From: Kordiimonas laminariae
GTDB taxonomy: Bacteria > Pseudomonadota > Alphaproteobacteria > Sphingomonadales > Kordiimonadaceae
DNA length: 64,000 nucleotides
Reading direction: 5' to 3'
NCBI RefSeq assembly: GCF_023008165.1
Contig: NZ_JAKQZA010000001.1
Location: 1 to 64,000, forward strand
The notes below the pieces were generated by a model. The model saw only the letters and a list, made by a program, of their open reading frames with translations, did not search any database and was not told the origin of the DNA. A program made the position numbers and the translations under genes. This document shows positions 8,168 to 18,151 of the stretch, one piece after another (positions within the stretch are counted from its first letter, which is position 1; every line of letters starts with the position of its first letter).

Positions 8168-9415
8168 TTAAACCTTCTGTGTTTTAAGTTCTTTGAAAAT
8201 GTCCATCATGGTTTTGCTTTGGTCCTGCACAGCCTCACTCGTGAGCCTCAGCCCCATCTTGAGGATGTTTTTGCATGCCATGAAGGACTGTGGATCATTG
8301 ACAGAATCCACCGCTAAAAACGTTTCGCTTTTGAAATAAAAAACTGAGAATTTTCCAGCCGCCACATCGCCCCTCACAAACGTTTCTGTATGTTCTGAGA
8401 ACAAACCAACTGTCTGGATTTTGGTGTCATACTGGTCAGACCAGAACCAGGGCGGGTCATAGGCAGGACGTTCGAGCCCCAGAATATGTCGTGCGGCTGT
8501 TTCTGCCATATCAATAGCATTCGGAACACTTTCCAGCCTCAACTTCTCTGACTGACCTTCAAGGGGGCGAAGTGCGTTATCGCCAATGGCATAAATGCCT
8601 GAAACAGATGTCTCGCAGTTTTCATCAACGATGATCCCGTTTCCAACTTCAATGCCAGCTTCTGCTGCCAACTCCTGATTTGGCAACACGCCGATACCTA
8701 CAAGAATTAAATCCGTTTTGGAGGTAGTGCCATCATTTAACTCAACGCCCTTTATAGAGTTCCCATCTTTCTGGTAAGCCTGAACTTCAGCTCCCAGTCT
8801 AATGTTCACACCATTTGCTTCATGTAAGTTTTTGAAATAATCAGAAATCTCTTCGCCTATTACACGTGCGAGCAACCGCGGCATGCGTTCAAGAACGTCA
8901 ACAGCGACACCCATTTTTCGGAGCACTGCCGCTGCTTCAAGCCCGATATAACCGCCACCAACAATGGTGACATGGTTCAGTTTATCCACTTGAGTCTTTA
9001 GAGCTTTAGCGTCATCCAGTGTGCGCATAACTTGCACATTTTCTGCACCTTCAAGTTCCGGGATCATCCGTGGACGTGTCCCTGTAGCAAACACCAATTT
9101 GTCATATGAATAAGAAGTGCCACCGCCTATGGTCACTGCCTTATTGGCGGTATCGACCTTCTCTACCCGGGCACCAGAGATAAGCTCGATGTCTTTATCA
9201 TCATAGAATTTCTGCGGCTTCAAAAAGAGCCTACCTTCCTCCAATTCGCCTTTCAAAAAAGCCTTTGAAAGTGGAGGTCGCTGATATGCAAGATATGGCT
9301 CTTCGCCGATCATGGTGATCCGGCCATCATACTTTTTTTGCCGGAGGGAAGCCGATAGCTGAATAGCTGCCTGCCCCGAGCCAATTATCACCAATTTTTC
9401 CATGTTGGTTGCCAT
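8168..9415 (-). CDS. FAD-dependent NAD(P)H ferredoxin reductase
   Basis: 415 residues from the ATG at 9415, which has a perfect AAGGAGG ribosome site; a longer frame to 9484 would overlap the regulator gene and lacks such a site. The N-terminus [18 protein letters not shown] is an FAD-binding Rossmann motif. [19 protein letters not shown] (about 145-165) is the NAD(P)H-binding motif, and [10 protein letters not shown] (about 275) is the second FAD-contact motif. This is the putidaredoxin-reductase family (Pyr_redox_2 plus reductase C-terminal domain). It should reduce the adjacent 2Fe-2S ferredoxin to feed the P450. Confidence 0.92.
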   Translation of the reverse strand: MATNMEKLVIIGSGQAAIQLSASLRQKKYDGRITMIGEEPYLAYQRPPLSKAFLKGELEEGRLFLKPQKFYDDKDIELISGARVEKVDTANKAVTIGGGTSYSYDKLVFATGTRPRMIPELEGAENVQVMRTLDDAKALKTQVDKLNHVTIVGGGYIGLEAAAVLRKMGVAVDVLERMPRLLARVIGEEISDYFKNLHEANGVNIRLGAEVQAYQKDGNSIKGVELNDGTTSKTDLILVGIGVLPNQELAAEAGIEVGNGIIVDENCETSVSGIYAIGDNALRPLEGQSEKLRLESVPNAIDMAETAARHILGLERPAYDPPWFWSDQYDTKIQTVGLFSEHTETFVRGDVAAGKFSVFYFKSETFLAVDSVNDPQSFMACKNILKMGLRLTSEAVQDQSKTMMDIFKELKTQKV

Positions 9416-9480
9416 AATAGATACCTCCTTCGAGAGGATATCTATAGCTAGCCTATAGCCTAACCGCCTTGCAGATGCGG

Positions 9481-10506
9481 TCAATCACGAGTGCGGTAAC
9501 GGGAGGGTGCAGTCCCTTCCGACCAACGAGAGAAAGCGCGAGAAAAGCTCGCGGAATCTGCGAACCCCAACATGTGCGCAATCTCGGTTACTGACAGGCT
9601 ACTGGTATCCAGATATTCTTTGGCTTGTTCGAAATGATAGGCATCCAGCATACTGGAAAACTTCCGCCCTTCAGCGGCTAACCTTCGGTATAAGGTGGGC
9701 TCAGACACCCCCATTTGAAAAGCAACCTTCTTGGCAGTTATCGGCGGATCAATACGGTTTGCATATAAAAGCCGCTCAATCTGATCACAGAAAGTCATTG
9801 CCATCGTAACGGTCTTAAGCTCCCTATCCAGATAAGTTTTAAGAATTGGGGCCAAAGTATTATCGAGAATTTTGCCAGAAATCATATTGGCGGAAGACGG
9901 CAGCACAACGCTGTTTTCATCTTGATTGAAGAACACTGACGTTTTGAGTTGCCGCTCATAAAGCCGAGGATCACACTGTGGAGAATGCTTAAAATTAATC
10001 CTTAAAACCTTAGCTTGCCCACCAGAGAAAATGCGTATCTGCCGCTTGGTGAGTGCGAGAGAAAATTCCACATCCTGCCTACAATCATTATCACTGGCAT
10101 ACATAATCTCATAAACAAATGCGGTTTCATGTTTATCGCGCGTTACCTGCGCAAAAGTAACCCCCTGCAGAAGGTTCATATAGTGGCAGAGGTTTTCAAG
10201 CGCCTCGAGCACATTCTTTGACGAAAGGAACAAGAACCCAATAGCCCCTAACGTTTCCGGGCCTGCGGCTCTCGCTAAGTGAATGCCAAGGATCGGATTA
10301 TCCGCATGCTCTGCCGCCAACTCAAGAAATTTGAGCCAGTTTTTAAGGGGTACTTCACCGTCCACTCGCAATACTTCATCGGCGGAGATGCCGCTATCTC
10401 TATACAGAGAAGCAGGATCCAGATCATGTTCCATCAAAGGGTTTGTCAGTGAGCGCACAACTGACGACCAAATAAGGGGCTCCTGCTTTTTATGATTTTC
10501 TTTCAC
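9481..10506 (-). CDS. AraC-family transcriptional regulator
   Basis: 341 residues. The C-terminal about 100 residues carry two helix-turn-helix motifs of the AraC/XylS type (KVAFQMGVSEPTLYRRLAAE, then SVTEIAHMLGFADSASFSRA). The N-terminal part resembles the arabinose-binding-like domain of this regulator class (LGIHLARAAGPETLGAIGFL). The start is GTG 10506 behind GAGGGG; there is no ATG nearby. It lies just upstream of the ferredoxin reductase and is divergent from a second AraC gene at 10653, so it probably controls the P450/aromatic genes. The ligand is unknown. Confidence 0.88.
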   Translation of the reverse strand: MKENHKKQEPLIWSSVVRSLTNPLMEHDLDPASLYRDSGISADEVLRVDGEVPLKNWLKFLELAAEHADNPILGIHLARAAGPETLGAIGFLFLSSKNVLEALENLCHYMNLLQGVTFAQVTRDKHETAFVYEIMYASDNDCRQDVEFSLALTKRQIRIFSGGQAKVLRINFKHSPQCDPRLYERQLKTSVFFNQDENSVVLPSSANMISGKILDNTLAPILKTYLDRELKTVTMAMTFCDQIERLLYANRIDPPITAKKVAFQMGVSEPTLYRRLAAEGRKFSSMLDAYHFEQAKEYLDTSSLSVTEIAHMLGFADSASFSRAFSRWSEGTAPSRYRTRD

Positions 10507-10652
10507 ACCTCACCCCTCAAGCATACTCATAATTTCGTTTATGATAGAAATTATCACATGTTTGATAGATTTTGACAATCTCAGTTTTTATCGCCGCCCT
10601 AAGGTTGACCAGTGTGAGGGAGCACCAACCGTCAGGAATAAAGGGAAGTAAG

Positions 10653-11660
10653 ATGGAACACGCGTTTGTAAATGCGTCCGCGGCATCTGACTGGAGAAAC
10701 ATACTCGCAGAGCGCGGCATCAACACGCAGGATTTCGACAGCCTGCTAAGAAAACCAACTCTATCAGGCAACAACTTTGATCAGCAATTGATTGATCTGA
10801 AGGAGTTTGTTGCTACCGTTGAAAAGACAGGTTCTGTTAAAAGCGGAGGCGGTATTTCATGGTCCGTTGGCCTTGCGTCTAACTATGCGAAACGTGGTAA
10901 AGTTGGTCAGGCAATCCTTGGTTCAAAAACCCTAGGCACGGCTTTTAACCGGCTCGTGAAATTCTATCCCCTTATTCAGGACCGCACGGACGTAAGCCTA
11001 GAGGTAGGTGAAGATTTCACAACCCTTGGCTACCGTATTCTGGACCCGGATATCTGGCCGCGTACGGAAGATGCCCTATACACACTTGGTGTTTTCTCTT
11101 CCTTCATTAAAACAGCTGCGCCCACCACATGGGAAACAGTGGATATTCTTATTGAAGCTGACAAGAATGTGGTGAAGAAGGATCTTACCAACGAAGTATG
11201 CGCCAATGTTGTTTATGAAGCTGAAACAAACGGCATCCGCTTCCCTACAAAGATTTTAAACAATCCTATTGGGCTGCTACCACCAGTAGAGAATGACATT
11301 TTGAATTATCTCAACCGTTTGCTGGTTGAAAAACGGCGCTACCTGCCCGTGAGCGAGAAAACGAGACAAGCAATTTTCCAAGGCCTTAGCCGCGGTCATG
11401 TAACACAAGACCATGTAGCAAAAACCCTGGGCCTTTCACGCCGCACATTGCGCCGCAAACTGGCTGCCGAGGAAGTATCCTATCAGGCTATCCTTGATGA
11501 ATGCCGCATGCGGGCCGCATCGCTTGAATTTAAGATTAGCCCGAACCAGTCCTTATCCGAGATGGCACTGAAACTTGGCTATTCTGAGCACAGCACTTTC
11601 TCTCGCGCTTTTATGCGCTGGGCAGGCATAGCACCGCAGCAGTTCAGAAAACTTCACTAA
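10653..11660 (+). CDS. Second AraC-family transcriptional regulator
   Basis: 335 residues from ATG 10653, preceded by AAGGGA. The C-terminal AraC double helix-turn-helix is clear (HVAKTLGLSRRTLRRKLAAE and SLSEMALKLGYSEHSTFSRA). The N-terminal effector domain is weakly similar in layout to the other AraC protein (WSVGLASNYAKRGKVGQAIL). The two genes are divergent across 146 bp (10507-10652), so cross-regulation is plausible. Followed 92 bp later by the amidotransferase gene, possibly one transcript. Ligand not predictable. Confidence 0.87.
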   Translation: MEHAFVNASAASDWRNILAERGINTQDFDSLLRKPTLSGNNFDQQLIDLKEFVATVEKTGSVKSGGGISWSVGLASNYAKRGKVGQAILGSKTLGTAFNRLVKFYPLIQDRTDVSLEVGEDFTTLGYRILDPDIWPRTEDALYTLGVFSSFIKTAAPTTWETVDILIEADKNVVKKDLTNEVCANVVYEAETNGIRFPTKILNNPIGLLPPVENDILNYLNRLLVEKRRYLPVSEKTRQAIFQGLSRGHVTQDHVAKTLGLSRRTLRRKLAAEEVSYQAILDECRMRAASLEFKISPNQSLSEMALKLGYSEHSTFSRAFMRWAGIAPQQFRKLH

Positions 11661-11752
11661 CTGGTGTTTTCATTTGATTGACCACATATGCAAAGCTGAT
11701 GTTTTCAGGCTTTCATACCAATAACGCTCTGGTCATGCTGTGAGAGGAAACT

Positions 11753-12586
11753 ATGCCCCATTTACTTCTAATGGAAGGGAACCCGGCGAAAGTACGCCGT
11801 AAAGCGGAAAGCATTAATGTGCGCTCTGCGAGCGATGTTTATGCCCATGCTATCAAAGCCCATTTTCCAGACATAGAAATGTCGATCATCTATGCGGCAG
11901 ACAAAGATGCAGCTCTACCCGAAGGCATGAGTTATGAGGATTTTGACGGCATGGTAATAAGCGGTTCAAGCCTGCGCGCCTTTGATGAGACCTTCGCTGT
12001 ACAGAACCAGATTAAAATCCTGAAAGAATTTTGCGAAACTGGCAAACCAGTTCTCGGCAGTTGCTGGGGCCTTCAGATTGCTGCTATTGCTGCTGGTGGT
12101 ACGGTAGCAGCAAGTCCAAATGGCCGTGAAATCGGCTTTGCCCGGAAGATAACCCTTACTGAAGAAGGCAAAACACATCCTTATATGAAGGGCAAACCGA
12201 CGGCGTTTGATGCACCCTGTATTCACTATGATGAAGTTTCAGCACTGCCATCCTCAGCCACCCTACTTTGCAGCAACAAGCACAGTTTGGTTCAAGGGGC
12301 TATTATCCCGATTGGAAAATCAGAAGTTTGGGCTGTGCAGTACCACCCTGAATTCGATCTTGAGCAGCTTTCCATGCTCTTTCGGCTTTATAAGAAAGAT
12401 CTTCTTACTCAAGGCTTTTTCGATAAGGAAGAAGATGTAAACGCCTATCAAGCATTGATTGATGCGGCTGCAACAAACCCAAATTCAAAAAGCCACGCGT
12501 GGCAGCTTGGGGTTGATGAAGATATCCTAGTGCCGGAGAACCGCAGGGCGGAGATTATCAACTGGATCAAGCACCAAATCCTCTAG
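11753..12586 (+). CDS. Class I glutamine amidotransferase-like protein, candidate gamma-glutamyl amide hydrolase
   Basis: 277 residues, start behind GAGAGGAA. The GATase fold shows the nucleophile Cys104 in GSCWGLQ and His198 in YHPEFD, so the Cys-His pair is intact. This subclass (similar to the C26 and GMP-synthase glutaminase families but stand-alone) includes the TdnT/AtdA2 proteins of aniline degradation, which hydrolyse gamma-glutamyl amides. A glutamine-synthetase-like gene at 15030 supplies the matching ligase. I infer hydrolysis of a gamma-glutamylated amine intermediate, or recovery of glutamate from it. A general amidotransferase role is the alternative. Confidence 0.75.
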   Translation: MPHLLLMEGNPAKVRRKAESINVRSASDVYAHAIKAHFPDIEMSIIYAADKDAALPEGMSYEDFDGMVISGSSLRAFDETFAVQNQIKILKEFCETGKPVLGSCWGLQIAAIAAGGTVAASPNGREIGFARKITLTEEGKTHPYMKGKPTAFDAPCIHYDEVSALPSSATLLCSNKHSLVQGAIIPIGKSEVWAVQYHPEFDLEQLSMLFRLYKKDLLTQGFFDKEEDVNAYQALIDAAATNPNSKSHAWQLGVDEDILVPENRRAEIINWIKHQIL

Positions 12587-12616
12587 ATGGTTTTAACACA
12601 AATTAGTCCCCCCTTA

Positions 12617-12656
12617 ATGTGGCCATCGAGAAGAAATCTCTTGGCCACATTTTTTA
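12617..12656. terminator. Terminator between convergent amidotransferase and dioxygenase genes
   Basis: ATGTGGCCA pairs with TGGCCACAT around a loop holding GAG/CTC, followed by six T on the plus strand. It ends the rightward amidotransferase transcript one base before the dioxygenase stop. Confidence 0.75.
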
Positions 12657-13544
12657 TTATGCTTCAGCAGTCCAGCCACCTTCAGGCTTATCAAACCAAA
12701 CATGTACCTGGCTGGTTCCCACTGAATTTTCATAATCACTGAACTGTCGGCCTTTAGCCTTACAGTCACGCCCACCGATAGCAGCCGCCATCATCAAATA
12801 ATGGCCAAACGCACCTTCAGGTTTATGAGGATAATAAGCCGGCATACCATCAATCACTGCGGCATGGTTCCCTTCTTTGAACCATTCTAAGCGCTCATAA
12901 TCTGCCTCACGCGCTGCATCTGAAAAGATGTTAGCGGGATCAGCTGTTTCATACCTGCCGTTGCTGATATCCTGAAACGTATGGAAGGTATGGCTCATGG
13001 AACCACTTGCGAGCAGCACAACCTTACGGCCTGATTTTGCTATAGCCCGGCCAATGCCCTCTCCCACTTTCAGATAATCAGAGGCCTTCGCCGCCATATT
13101 CATACCAACACTGAGCCATGCTTCCTCTTTAGCGATATGATGCGCAACATTCACTGTGCCGTAGTTAATAGGAAGATATGGGTCATCATTGGCGGTGCAG
13201 CGCGCGCCGTTTGCATCTACTTCAGCCGCGATGAGTTCAGCTAGCTCGGGATCGCCCTTCAAATCATAGGGCACCTGGCACATACCGCGCGGTAGTTCTT
13301 CCGAAGTGTATTTTCCAGTTCGGCGTTCATGAGAAGTTACGATAAATTCAACCAGTGTTGCCCAGTGGGTATCAAACACAATAACTGTATCTGCACCAAG
13401 GCTATCCAGCACCTCAGATCGCAGCTTTTTAAAGCCTTCGATTAAGGTAGTGTCCTTACCTCCATAGATCTCATACCGAACTTCTTTTGGCAGCATGATA
13501 GTCGGGACATGACTAACAAGACCTGCGCCTACAACTTCACCCAT
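12657..13544 (-). CDS. LigB-type (class III) extradiol ring-cleavage dioxygenase
   Basis: 295 residues from the ATG at 13544, chosen over GTG 13553 because AAGGAG is seven bases before it and overlaps the GTG. Sequence blocks LVSHVPTI, VIVFDTHW and LASGSMSHTFH supply the His ligands expected for the LigB superfamily, which includes homoprotocatechuate and protocatechuate dioxygenases using Fe(II). They open catechols next to the hydroxyls. With the HpaE-like dehydrogenase (16341) and the FAH hydrolase (19105) it outlines a meta-cleavage route. Divergent from the P450 gene across about 160 bp. Substrate unknown. Confidence 0.8.
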   Translation of the reverse strand: MGEVVGAGLVSHVPTIMLPKEVRYEIYGGKDTTLIEGFKKLRSEVLDSLGADTVIVFDTHWATLVEFIVTSHERRTGKYTSEELPRGMCQVPYDLKGDPELAELIAAEVDANGARCTANDDPYLPINYGTVNVAHHIAKEEAWLSVGMNMAAKASDYLKVGEGIGRAIAKSGRKVVLLASGSMSHTFHTFQDISNGRYETADPANIFSDAAREADYERLEWFKEGNHAAVIDGMPAYYPHKPEGAFGHYLMMAAAIGGRDCKAKGRQFSDYENSVGTSQVHVWFDKPEGGWTAEA

Positions 13545-13703
13545 TTCGTTCACTCCTTAGAACCTTGAATAATCAGTTTATAAGCGCAAAAAACAAGGCC
13601 TTCCAGCAACGCCCCTTACTATGTCCACATCTGCTAAGACACCTGCTTTTCCTTGGTTTAGCGTGATGAAAGATTGATTAGAGACATGAGTTAAGAGGCG
13701 ACT

Positions 13704-14981
13704 ATGAGCAAGCATTGGAATTATCCTTTTTCTCCATCAACAGACACTGCTGTTGATCTTTCATCCCTAGATGCCTTTAACGAAGGTGCACCCTTCGCAA
13801 CATTTGAAAAAATGCAAAACCACGGGGTTGTCTGGACAGAGGAAACAAATGGCCGGGGCTTCTGGTCTGTCACCCGTCATGAAGATGTTATGGCACTGAA
13901 TAAACAGCCTGACCTGCTGAGTTCCGCGCGAGGTATTCGTATCGAAGATCAAACCGAAGAAGAATATGAAGCCCGGAAGACATTTCAGGAAACAGATCAA
14001 CCACAACACACCTATTTCCGTATGCTTGTGAACAAAGCTTTTTCCCGTGGTCAGGTCGCACTATTTTCTGATCGTATCCGTGAAATTACAGCCGAACTCA
14101 TTGATAAAGCACTGGCAAAAGGCGAAGTTGATGCAACTGATGAAATCGCTCGCCAACTGCCAATGCGTATGCTTGGGCAGATCATCGGTGTGCCGGATGA
14201 AGACCTAGATTGGCTTGTGGAAAAAGGTGATGCGCTCATCTCCAACTCTGATCCGGATTACACGGATTTCGTTGTCGACAAGGTAGATACCGAAGAATAC
14301 CGCCTTCTACCATTCCGTTCTCCTGCCGCCGTAGAATTGTTTGACTATGCAAACGATCTTCTAAAACGCATGGATGCAGGGGAATCTTTTGGTGTGCTGA
14401 ACTCTGTGCTTCAGCCGACCAAGGACGGGCACTCCATGTCTCATGATGAGTTCAGGAATTTCTTCTGTCTACTCGTGGCAGCAGGCAATGATACCACCCG
14501 CTACAGTATCGCTGCGGCTATTCACGCTATGGCAAACCAACCTGAACTACTCTCGCAAATTCGCGATAACATGGATGATGATGGTTTCATGATGACAGCA
14601 TCGGATGAAATGATCCGCTGGGCATCACCAACCACACACTTCCGCCGCACGGCAACACGCGATTTCGAATATGGTGGTAACCAGATCAAAGAAGGCGACA
14701 AGGTTGTTCTATGGTTCACTGCCGCCAACAGAGATGTAGACACATTCGGTAATCCGTTTGAGATTGACCTAAACCGTAAACCAAACAGGTTTGTATCTTT
14801 TGGTCAGGGCGGTCCGCATGTTTGCCTTGGTATGTTCCTCGCGAAACTGGAAGTGCGGATCGTGCTTGAAGAGTTTGCAAAGCGTGTCGCTAAAATCGAG
14901 CAAACAGGGCCGCACGCTTATCTCAGATCAAACTTCATTTTAGGTATCAAAAAATTACCTGTGAAGATGACAGCCGCCTAA
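13704..14981 (+). CDS. Cytochrome P450 monooxygenase
   Basis: 425 residues, the length of a soluble bacterial P450. Key motifs are the I-helix oxygen-activation segment AAGNDTTR (about 254-261), the K-helix ExxR (EMIR in SDEMIRWASP) and the heme-binding loop FGQGGPHVCLG with ligand Cys374. It needs a ferredoxin and reductase, both encoded at 7843-9415. Start behind AAGAGG. It heads a rightward unit with the glutamine-synthetase-like ligase and an aldehyde dehydrogenase. The order P450 plus ligase recalls mycobacterial piperidine/morpholine operons, so a nitrogen-bearing substrate is plausible but not proven. Confidence 0.93.
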   Translation: MSKHWNYPFSPSTDTAVDLSSLDAFNEGAPFATFEKMQNHGVVWTEETNGRGFWSVTRHEDVMALNKQPDLLSSARGIRIEDQTEEEYEARKTFQETDQPQHTYFRMLVNKAFSRGQVALFSDRIREITAELIDKALAKGEVDATDEIARQLPMRMLGQIIGVPDEDLDWLVEKGDALISNSDPDYTDFVVDKVDTEEYRLLPFRSPAAVELFDYANDLLKRMDAGESFGVLNSVLQPTKDGHSMSHDEFRNFFCLLVAAGNDTTRYSIAAAIHAMANQPELLSQIRDNMDDDGFMMTASDEMIRWASPTTHFRRTATRDFEYGGNQIKEGDKVVLWFTAANRDVDTFGNPFEIDLNRKPNRFVSFGQGGPHVCLGMFLAKLEVRIVLEEFAKRVAKIEQTGPHAYLRSNFILGIKKLPVKMTAA

Positions 14982-15029
14982 CGGCATCACGCTGAAATAC
15001 ACGTAAGAACAAGGGTTAAAGGGAAGACG

Positions 15030-16322
15030 ATGGAAACATCAATTATGAACAGGGTTCGTGTATTATTTGCTGATCAGCTGAATTTGGCACGCGGTAAATA
15101 TATTCCAAAAGAATTTGCGGAAGAAGGCAAGGCTCGCTTCTGTAAAGGCGCCTATGCGGTTACATATAACAAAGATATTGTACCAGCTCCGGGTGCCGGT
15201 GTGGAAGTCGGCTTGCCCGATGTAGAGGCCATGTTTGACCCGGGTGCATACAGAATTGGTTGGGAAGATAACACCCAAATCGCGCTTGCAGATATCTATG
15301 ACAATGATGAACCGTCCGAGCTATGTGGACGGGGTGCTTTGAAGAGAATTCTAGCCAAGTGGAAAGAAAAAGGCCTCACCCCCATGGTGGGTTTTGAAGG
15401 CGAAGCCTATATTTTCGAACGTGATGCGGATGGTAACTGGGTGCCATACAACACCCCGGGTTCATTCGTGTACGGCACGGGCCCTTTTACCGACCCCGCT
15501 GGTTTGATTGATGAAATCTGGGCTGTTGCGCAGAAAATCGGCATTCATATTGAATCTTTCAACGCAGAATTTGATGCGCCTCAGTATGAACTGACAATGG
15601 GTTATACAGATGCACTTAAGGCCTGCGATGATTTCTTCCTGTTCCGCACTATGGCCCGGGAAGTTCTGTATAAGCGCGGCTATTTGCTGTCGTTTATGCC
15701 AAAGCCTATCCCTGATCTCTCGGGCAGCGGTCTGCACATCAACCTCAGCTTCAATGATAAGAAGGGGAATAATGTGTTTGCGGGCGGCACTGAGAAGGAT
15801 CAACTATCAGACCTAGTGAAGGGCTGTATTTCTGGGCTGGTGAAACACCATGAAGCTATGTCCGCTATTCTGGCGCCAACAGTAAATTCCTATGCCCGCT
15901 TGCAGCCTGGGAGTCTTTCCGGTTACTGGGCAAACTGGGGATATGATCACCGCGGCGTCGCAGTACGTATTTCCGGTGAAGGCGGACGTGCTGCACGCAT
16001 AGAACACCGGGTTGGTGACTGTGCGGCGAGCCCATATTTTGCGCTGAGTGCCGTTTTAAATGCCGCCCTTCTCGGCTGCGAGCATGATTACAAACTGCCA
16101 GAAGCTGAAACTAACGACGGTCTGGAAACGGTTAATACTGATCGCCATGTACCTGCTTCCCTCACGGAGGCAATTGCTATCTTCAAAGCCGATACTGACC
16201 TCACAAATGCGATTGGATCACTGATCACCGATAACTATATCGCGATCAAAGAAGCAGAAGTTGAGGAAACAGCAAACCTCGATGAACAAGGCCTGATCGA
16301 TTATTACATCAACTATATTTAA
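15030..16322 (+). CDS. Glutamine-synthetase-like gamma-glutamyl ligase
   Basis: 430 residues, somewhat shorter than housekeeping GlnA. The catalytic fold shows metal-binding Glu123 and Glu125 (GFEGEAY), His236 in SGSGLHINLSF, the NWGYDHRGVAVRI active-site Arg block and RIEHRVGD. Relatives outside nitrogen assimilation ligate glutamate to amines: PuuA (putrescine), IpuC (isopropylamine) and TdnQ/AtdA1 (aniline). Placement between a P450 and an aldehyde dehydrogenase, with an amidotransferase nearby, argues for gamma-glutamylation of a catabolic amine. The first few residues precede the conserved start and ATG 15045 is an alternative. Confidence 0.85.
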   Translation: METSIMNRVRVLFADQLNLARGKYIPKEFAEEGKARFCKGAYAVTYNKDIVPAPGAGVEVGLPDVEAMFDPGAYRIGWEDNTQIALADIYDNDEPSELCGRGALKRILAKWKEKGLTPMVGFEGEAYIFERDADGNWVPYNTPGSFVYGTGPFTDPAGLIDEIWAVAQKIGIHIESFNAEFDAPQYELTMGYTDALKACDDFFLFRTMAREVLYKRGYLLSFMPKPIPDLSGSGLHINLSFNDKKGNNVFAGGTEKDQLSDLVKGCISGLVKHHEAMSAILAPTVNSYARLQPGSLSGYWANWGYDHRGVAVRISGEGGRAARIEHRVGDCAASPYFALSAVLNAALLGCEHDYKLPEAETNDGLETVNTDRHVPASLTEAIAIFKADTDLTNAIGSLITDNYIAIKEAEVEETANLDEQGLIDYYINYI

Positions 16323-16340
16323 GGTTTTGGAACAAAAACA

Positions 16341-17801
16341 ATGACAGATCGATTAATGATTGAAGGCGTCGCTGTTTCCCCCCATCACTATATTGGCGGC
16401 AAACGAGTTTCGAGCCCTACTACATTTGAAACCCGCAGCCCGATGAACTGGGATAACCTTCTAGGTAACATCGCACGGGGTGACGGCCAAACCGCTGATT
16501 TAGCGGTAACCGCCGCAACCGAAGCGTTTCCGGCATGGGCAGCACTTACATCAAAAGAACGTGCTGCTTATATGCACCGGCTTGCGGATCTGATCGAAGA
16601 AAACAAAGAAAAGATCGCTATAGCTGAATGCATGGATATGGCCATGCTTCAGGAAAGCCTTGAACTCAGGCTGGTGCCGCGTGGCGCGCTGAATTTCCGG
16701 AACTATGCTGACCTTGCTGTTGAGCATGAAGAACGTGTCTGGGACAGTAAAGGCACCCACAATAGGGTTATTCGCATGCCTGCAGGCCCAGCGGTTATTA
16801 TCACGCCGTGGAATGCCCCTTTCATGCTTTCCACATGGAAAGTTGCCCCTGCACTGGCCGCTGGTAATACAGTGATCTTGAAGCCTGCTGAATGGTCACC
16901 CCTATCCGCAAGCTTGCTCGCTGATATGGTTGATCAAGCTGGCTTCCCGCCCGGTGTGTTTAATGTGGTTCAGGGTATGGGGTATGAAGTTGGCAATGCG
17001 CTCGTGAACGACCCGCGTGTGAAACGTATTTCCTTCACGGGCTCAGTGCCCACGGCTCGCATCATCGGCAAGGCTGCCGCGGAAAACGTTGTTCCCTTCA
17101 CTGCTGAACTTGGCGGGAAAAGCTGCCTGCTGGTGTTTGAAGATGCAGACATTGACGCAGCAGCAAAGAAAGCGGCAGGTCAGTATGATGATAGCGGCCA
17201 AGTGTGTATGTGCGGCTCTCGTATTATTGTGCAGGAATCTATTGCTGAAGAGTTTGAAAAGAAATTCCACGAATATACAGACAAGCACATCATGGGCGAT
17301 AGCAAGAATGGTGACACCACCATGTCTGCCATGATCCACCCAACCCATGTAGAACGAGTAATGGGCTTTATCGAACGCGCCCGTGAAAACGGCGACGAAA
17401 TTGTCCGTGGCGGCAAGAAATATAAAGAAGATGGCCTTTGGGTGGAACCAACCCTTATCAAGCCTAAAAACAATGATAGCGAAGTGGTGCAAAGCGAAAT
17501 CTTCGGCCCCGTCCTCACCTTCCAAACCTTCAAAACAGAAGAAGAAGGTGTTGCACTTGCGAACTCAACTGTATTTGGACTTTCTGGCATTGTTTACACT
17601 GGCTCCCGTGACCGGGCAGAACGTGTCGGCCGCGCAGTAAGAGGCGGAACGGTATGGGTAAACACCTTCCTTGTACGTGACTTAACAGCACCGTTTGGCG
17701 GTATTGGCTTATCCGGCTTGGGCCGTGAAGGCGGGCACTATGCGCTTGAGTTCCATTCAGACCTCAAGACACTGCAAATTCTGGAAGACTCTACGAGCTA
17801 A
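16341..17801 (+). CDS. NAD(P)-dependent aldehyde dehydrogenase, HpaE-like
   Basis: 486 residues. The ALDH fold shows TPWNAPFMLSTWK, the nucleotide-binding FTGSVPTA, the general base Glu in ELGGKSC and catalytic Cys289 in GQVCMCGSR. Overall it resembles 5-carboxymethyl-2-hydroxymuconate semialdehyde dehydrogenase (HpaE), which oxidises the ring-fission aldehyde after LigB-type cleavage of homoprotocatechuate. It follows the ligase by 18 bases in the P450 unit. Its TAA stop overlaps the TAG stop of the convergent gene. A role on a gamma-glutamyl aminoaldehyde (as PuuC) is the main alternative. Confidence 0.88.
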   Translation: MTDRLMIEGVAVSPHHYIGGKRVSSPTTFETRSPMNWDNLLGNIARGDGQTADLAVTAATEAFPAWAALTSKERAAYMHRLADLIEENKEKIAIAECMDMAMLQESLELRLVPRGALNFRNYADLAVEHEERVWDSKGTHNRVIRMPAGPAVIITPWNAPFMLSTWKVAPALAAGNTVILKPAEWSPLSASLLADMVDQAGFPPGVFNVVQGMGYEVGNALVNDPRVKRISFTGSVPTARIIGKAAAENVVPFTAELGGKSCLLVFEDADIDAAAKKAAGQYDDSGQVCMCGSRIIVQESIAEEFEKKFHEYTDKHIMGDSKNGDTTMSAMIHPTHVERVMGFIERARENGDEIVRGGKKYKEDGLWVEPTLIKPKNNDSEVVQSEIFGPVLTFQTFKTEEEGVALANSTVFGLSGIVYTGSRDRAERVGRAVRGGTVWVNTFLVRDLTAPFGGIGLSGLGREGGHYALEFHSDLKTLQILEDSTS

Positions 17802-18151
17802 TCAAAGACGGACAAATCAAGTTCACAAGGGGTGCCTAACCAGAGCACCCCTTTTGTATGATCACGGTAATCATCGCCACTTAATGCATGAACCAAAACC
17901 GTTAAACCTTGCCGGTTTTCATCAAGCCATCTGATAATTTCTTCAGTGCGTTCTGTTGGTATTAACAGTTGGCAACTCCCCATCGGGTGCGGGCCAATGG
18001 GTTCATCATGCATTCGCCCCATCTTCAGCTCAAACCGATCACGCGCTGTCTCACAAAGTTTGAGCGCCATTGCACGCTCCCGACAAATAGAAACGCCCAC
18101 ATCATAATAGACATGGGCGTGATAGCTATATTTCTGGTTTGAATTAACCAA
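17798..18151 (-). CDS. DOPA 4,5-dioxygenase family protein
   Basis: 117 residues if translated from TTG 18151, which overlaps the stop of the upstream decarboxylase-like gene by eight bases; TTG 18160 is an alternative. An open frame extends to 18544, but that part is only a shadow of the decarboxylase gene. YSYHAHVYYD near the start, HDEPIGPHPMGSCQ in the middle and LVHALSG with WLG near the end are the conserved His-containing blocks of the DOPA 4,5-dioxygenase family. These small proteins cleave catechol rings. It is the second ring-cleavage candidate of the block. The plus-strand terminator of the convergent operon lies inside its coding region. Confidence 0.82.
   Translation of the reverse strand: MVNSNQKYSYHAHVYYDVGVSICRERAMALKLCETARDRFELKMGRMHDEPIGPHPMGSCQLLIPTERTEEIIRWLDENRQGLTVLVHALSGDDYRDHTKGVLWLGTPCELDLSVFD
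17827..17855 (+). terminator. Terminator of the P450 operon, inside the opposite gene
   Basis: AAGGGGTGC and GCACCCCTT form a stem with a nine-base loop, followed by TTTT on the plus strand. It lies 26 bases after the aldehyde dehydrogenase stop, entirely within the 3' coding part of the leftward DOPA-dioxygenase-like gene. On the reverse strand the T-run is too short, so it should act only on rightward transcripts. Confidence 0.7.

Noticed and set aside
15063-15278. Frames antisense to the glutamine-synthetase-like gene (15063-15278, 15462-15803)
   Set aside because: They overlap a gene with intact catalytic motifs and lack ribosome sites.
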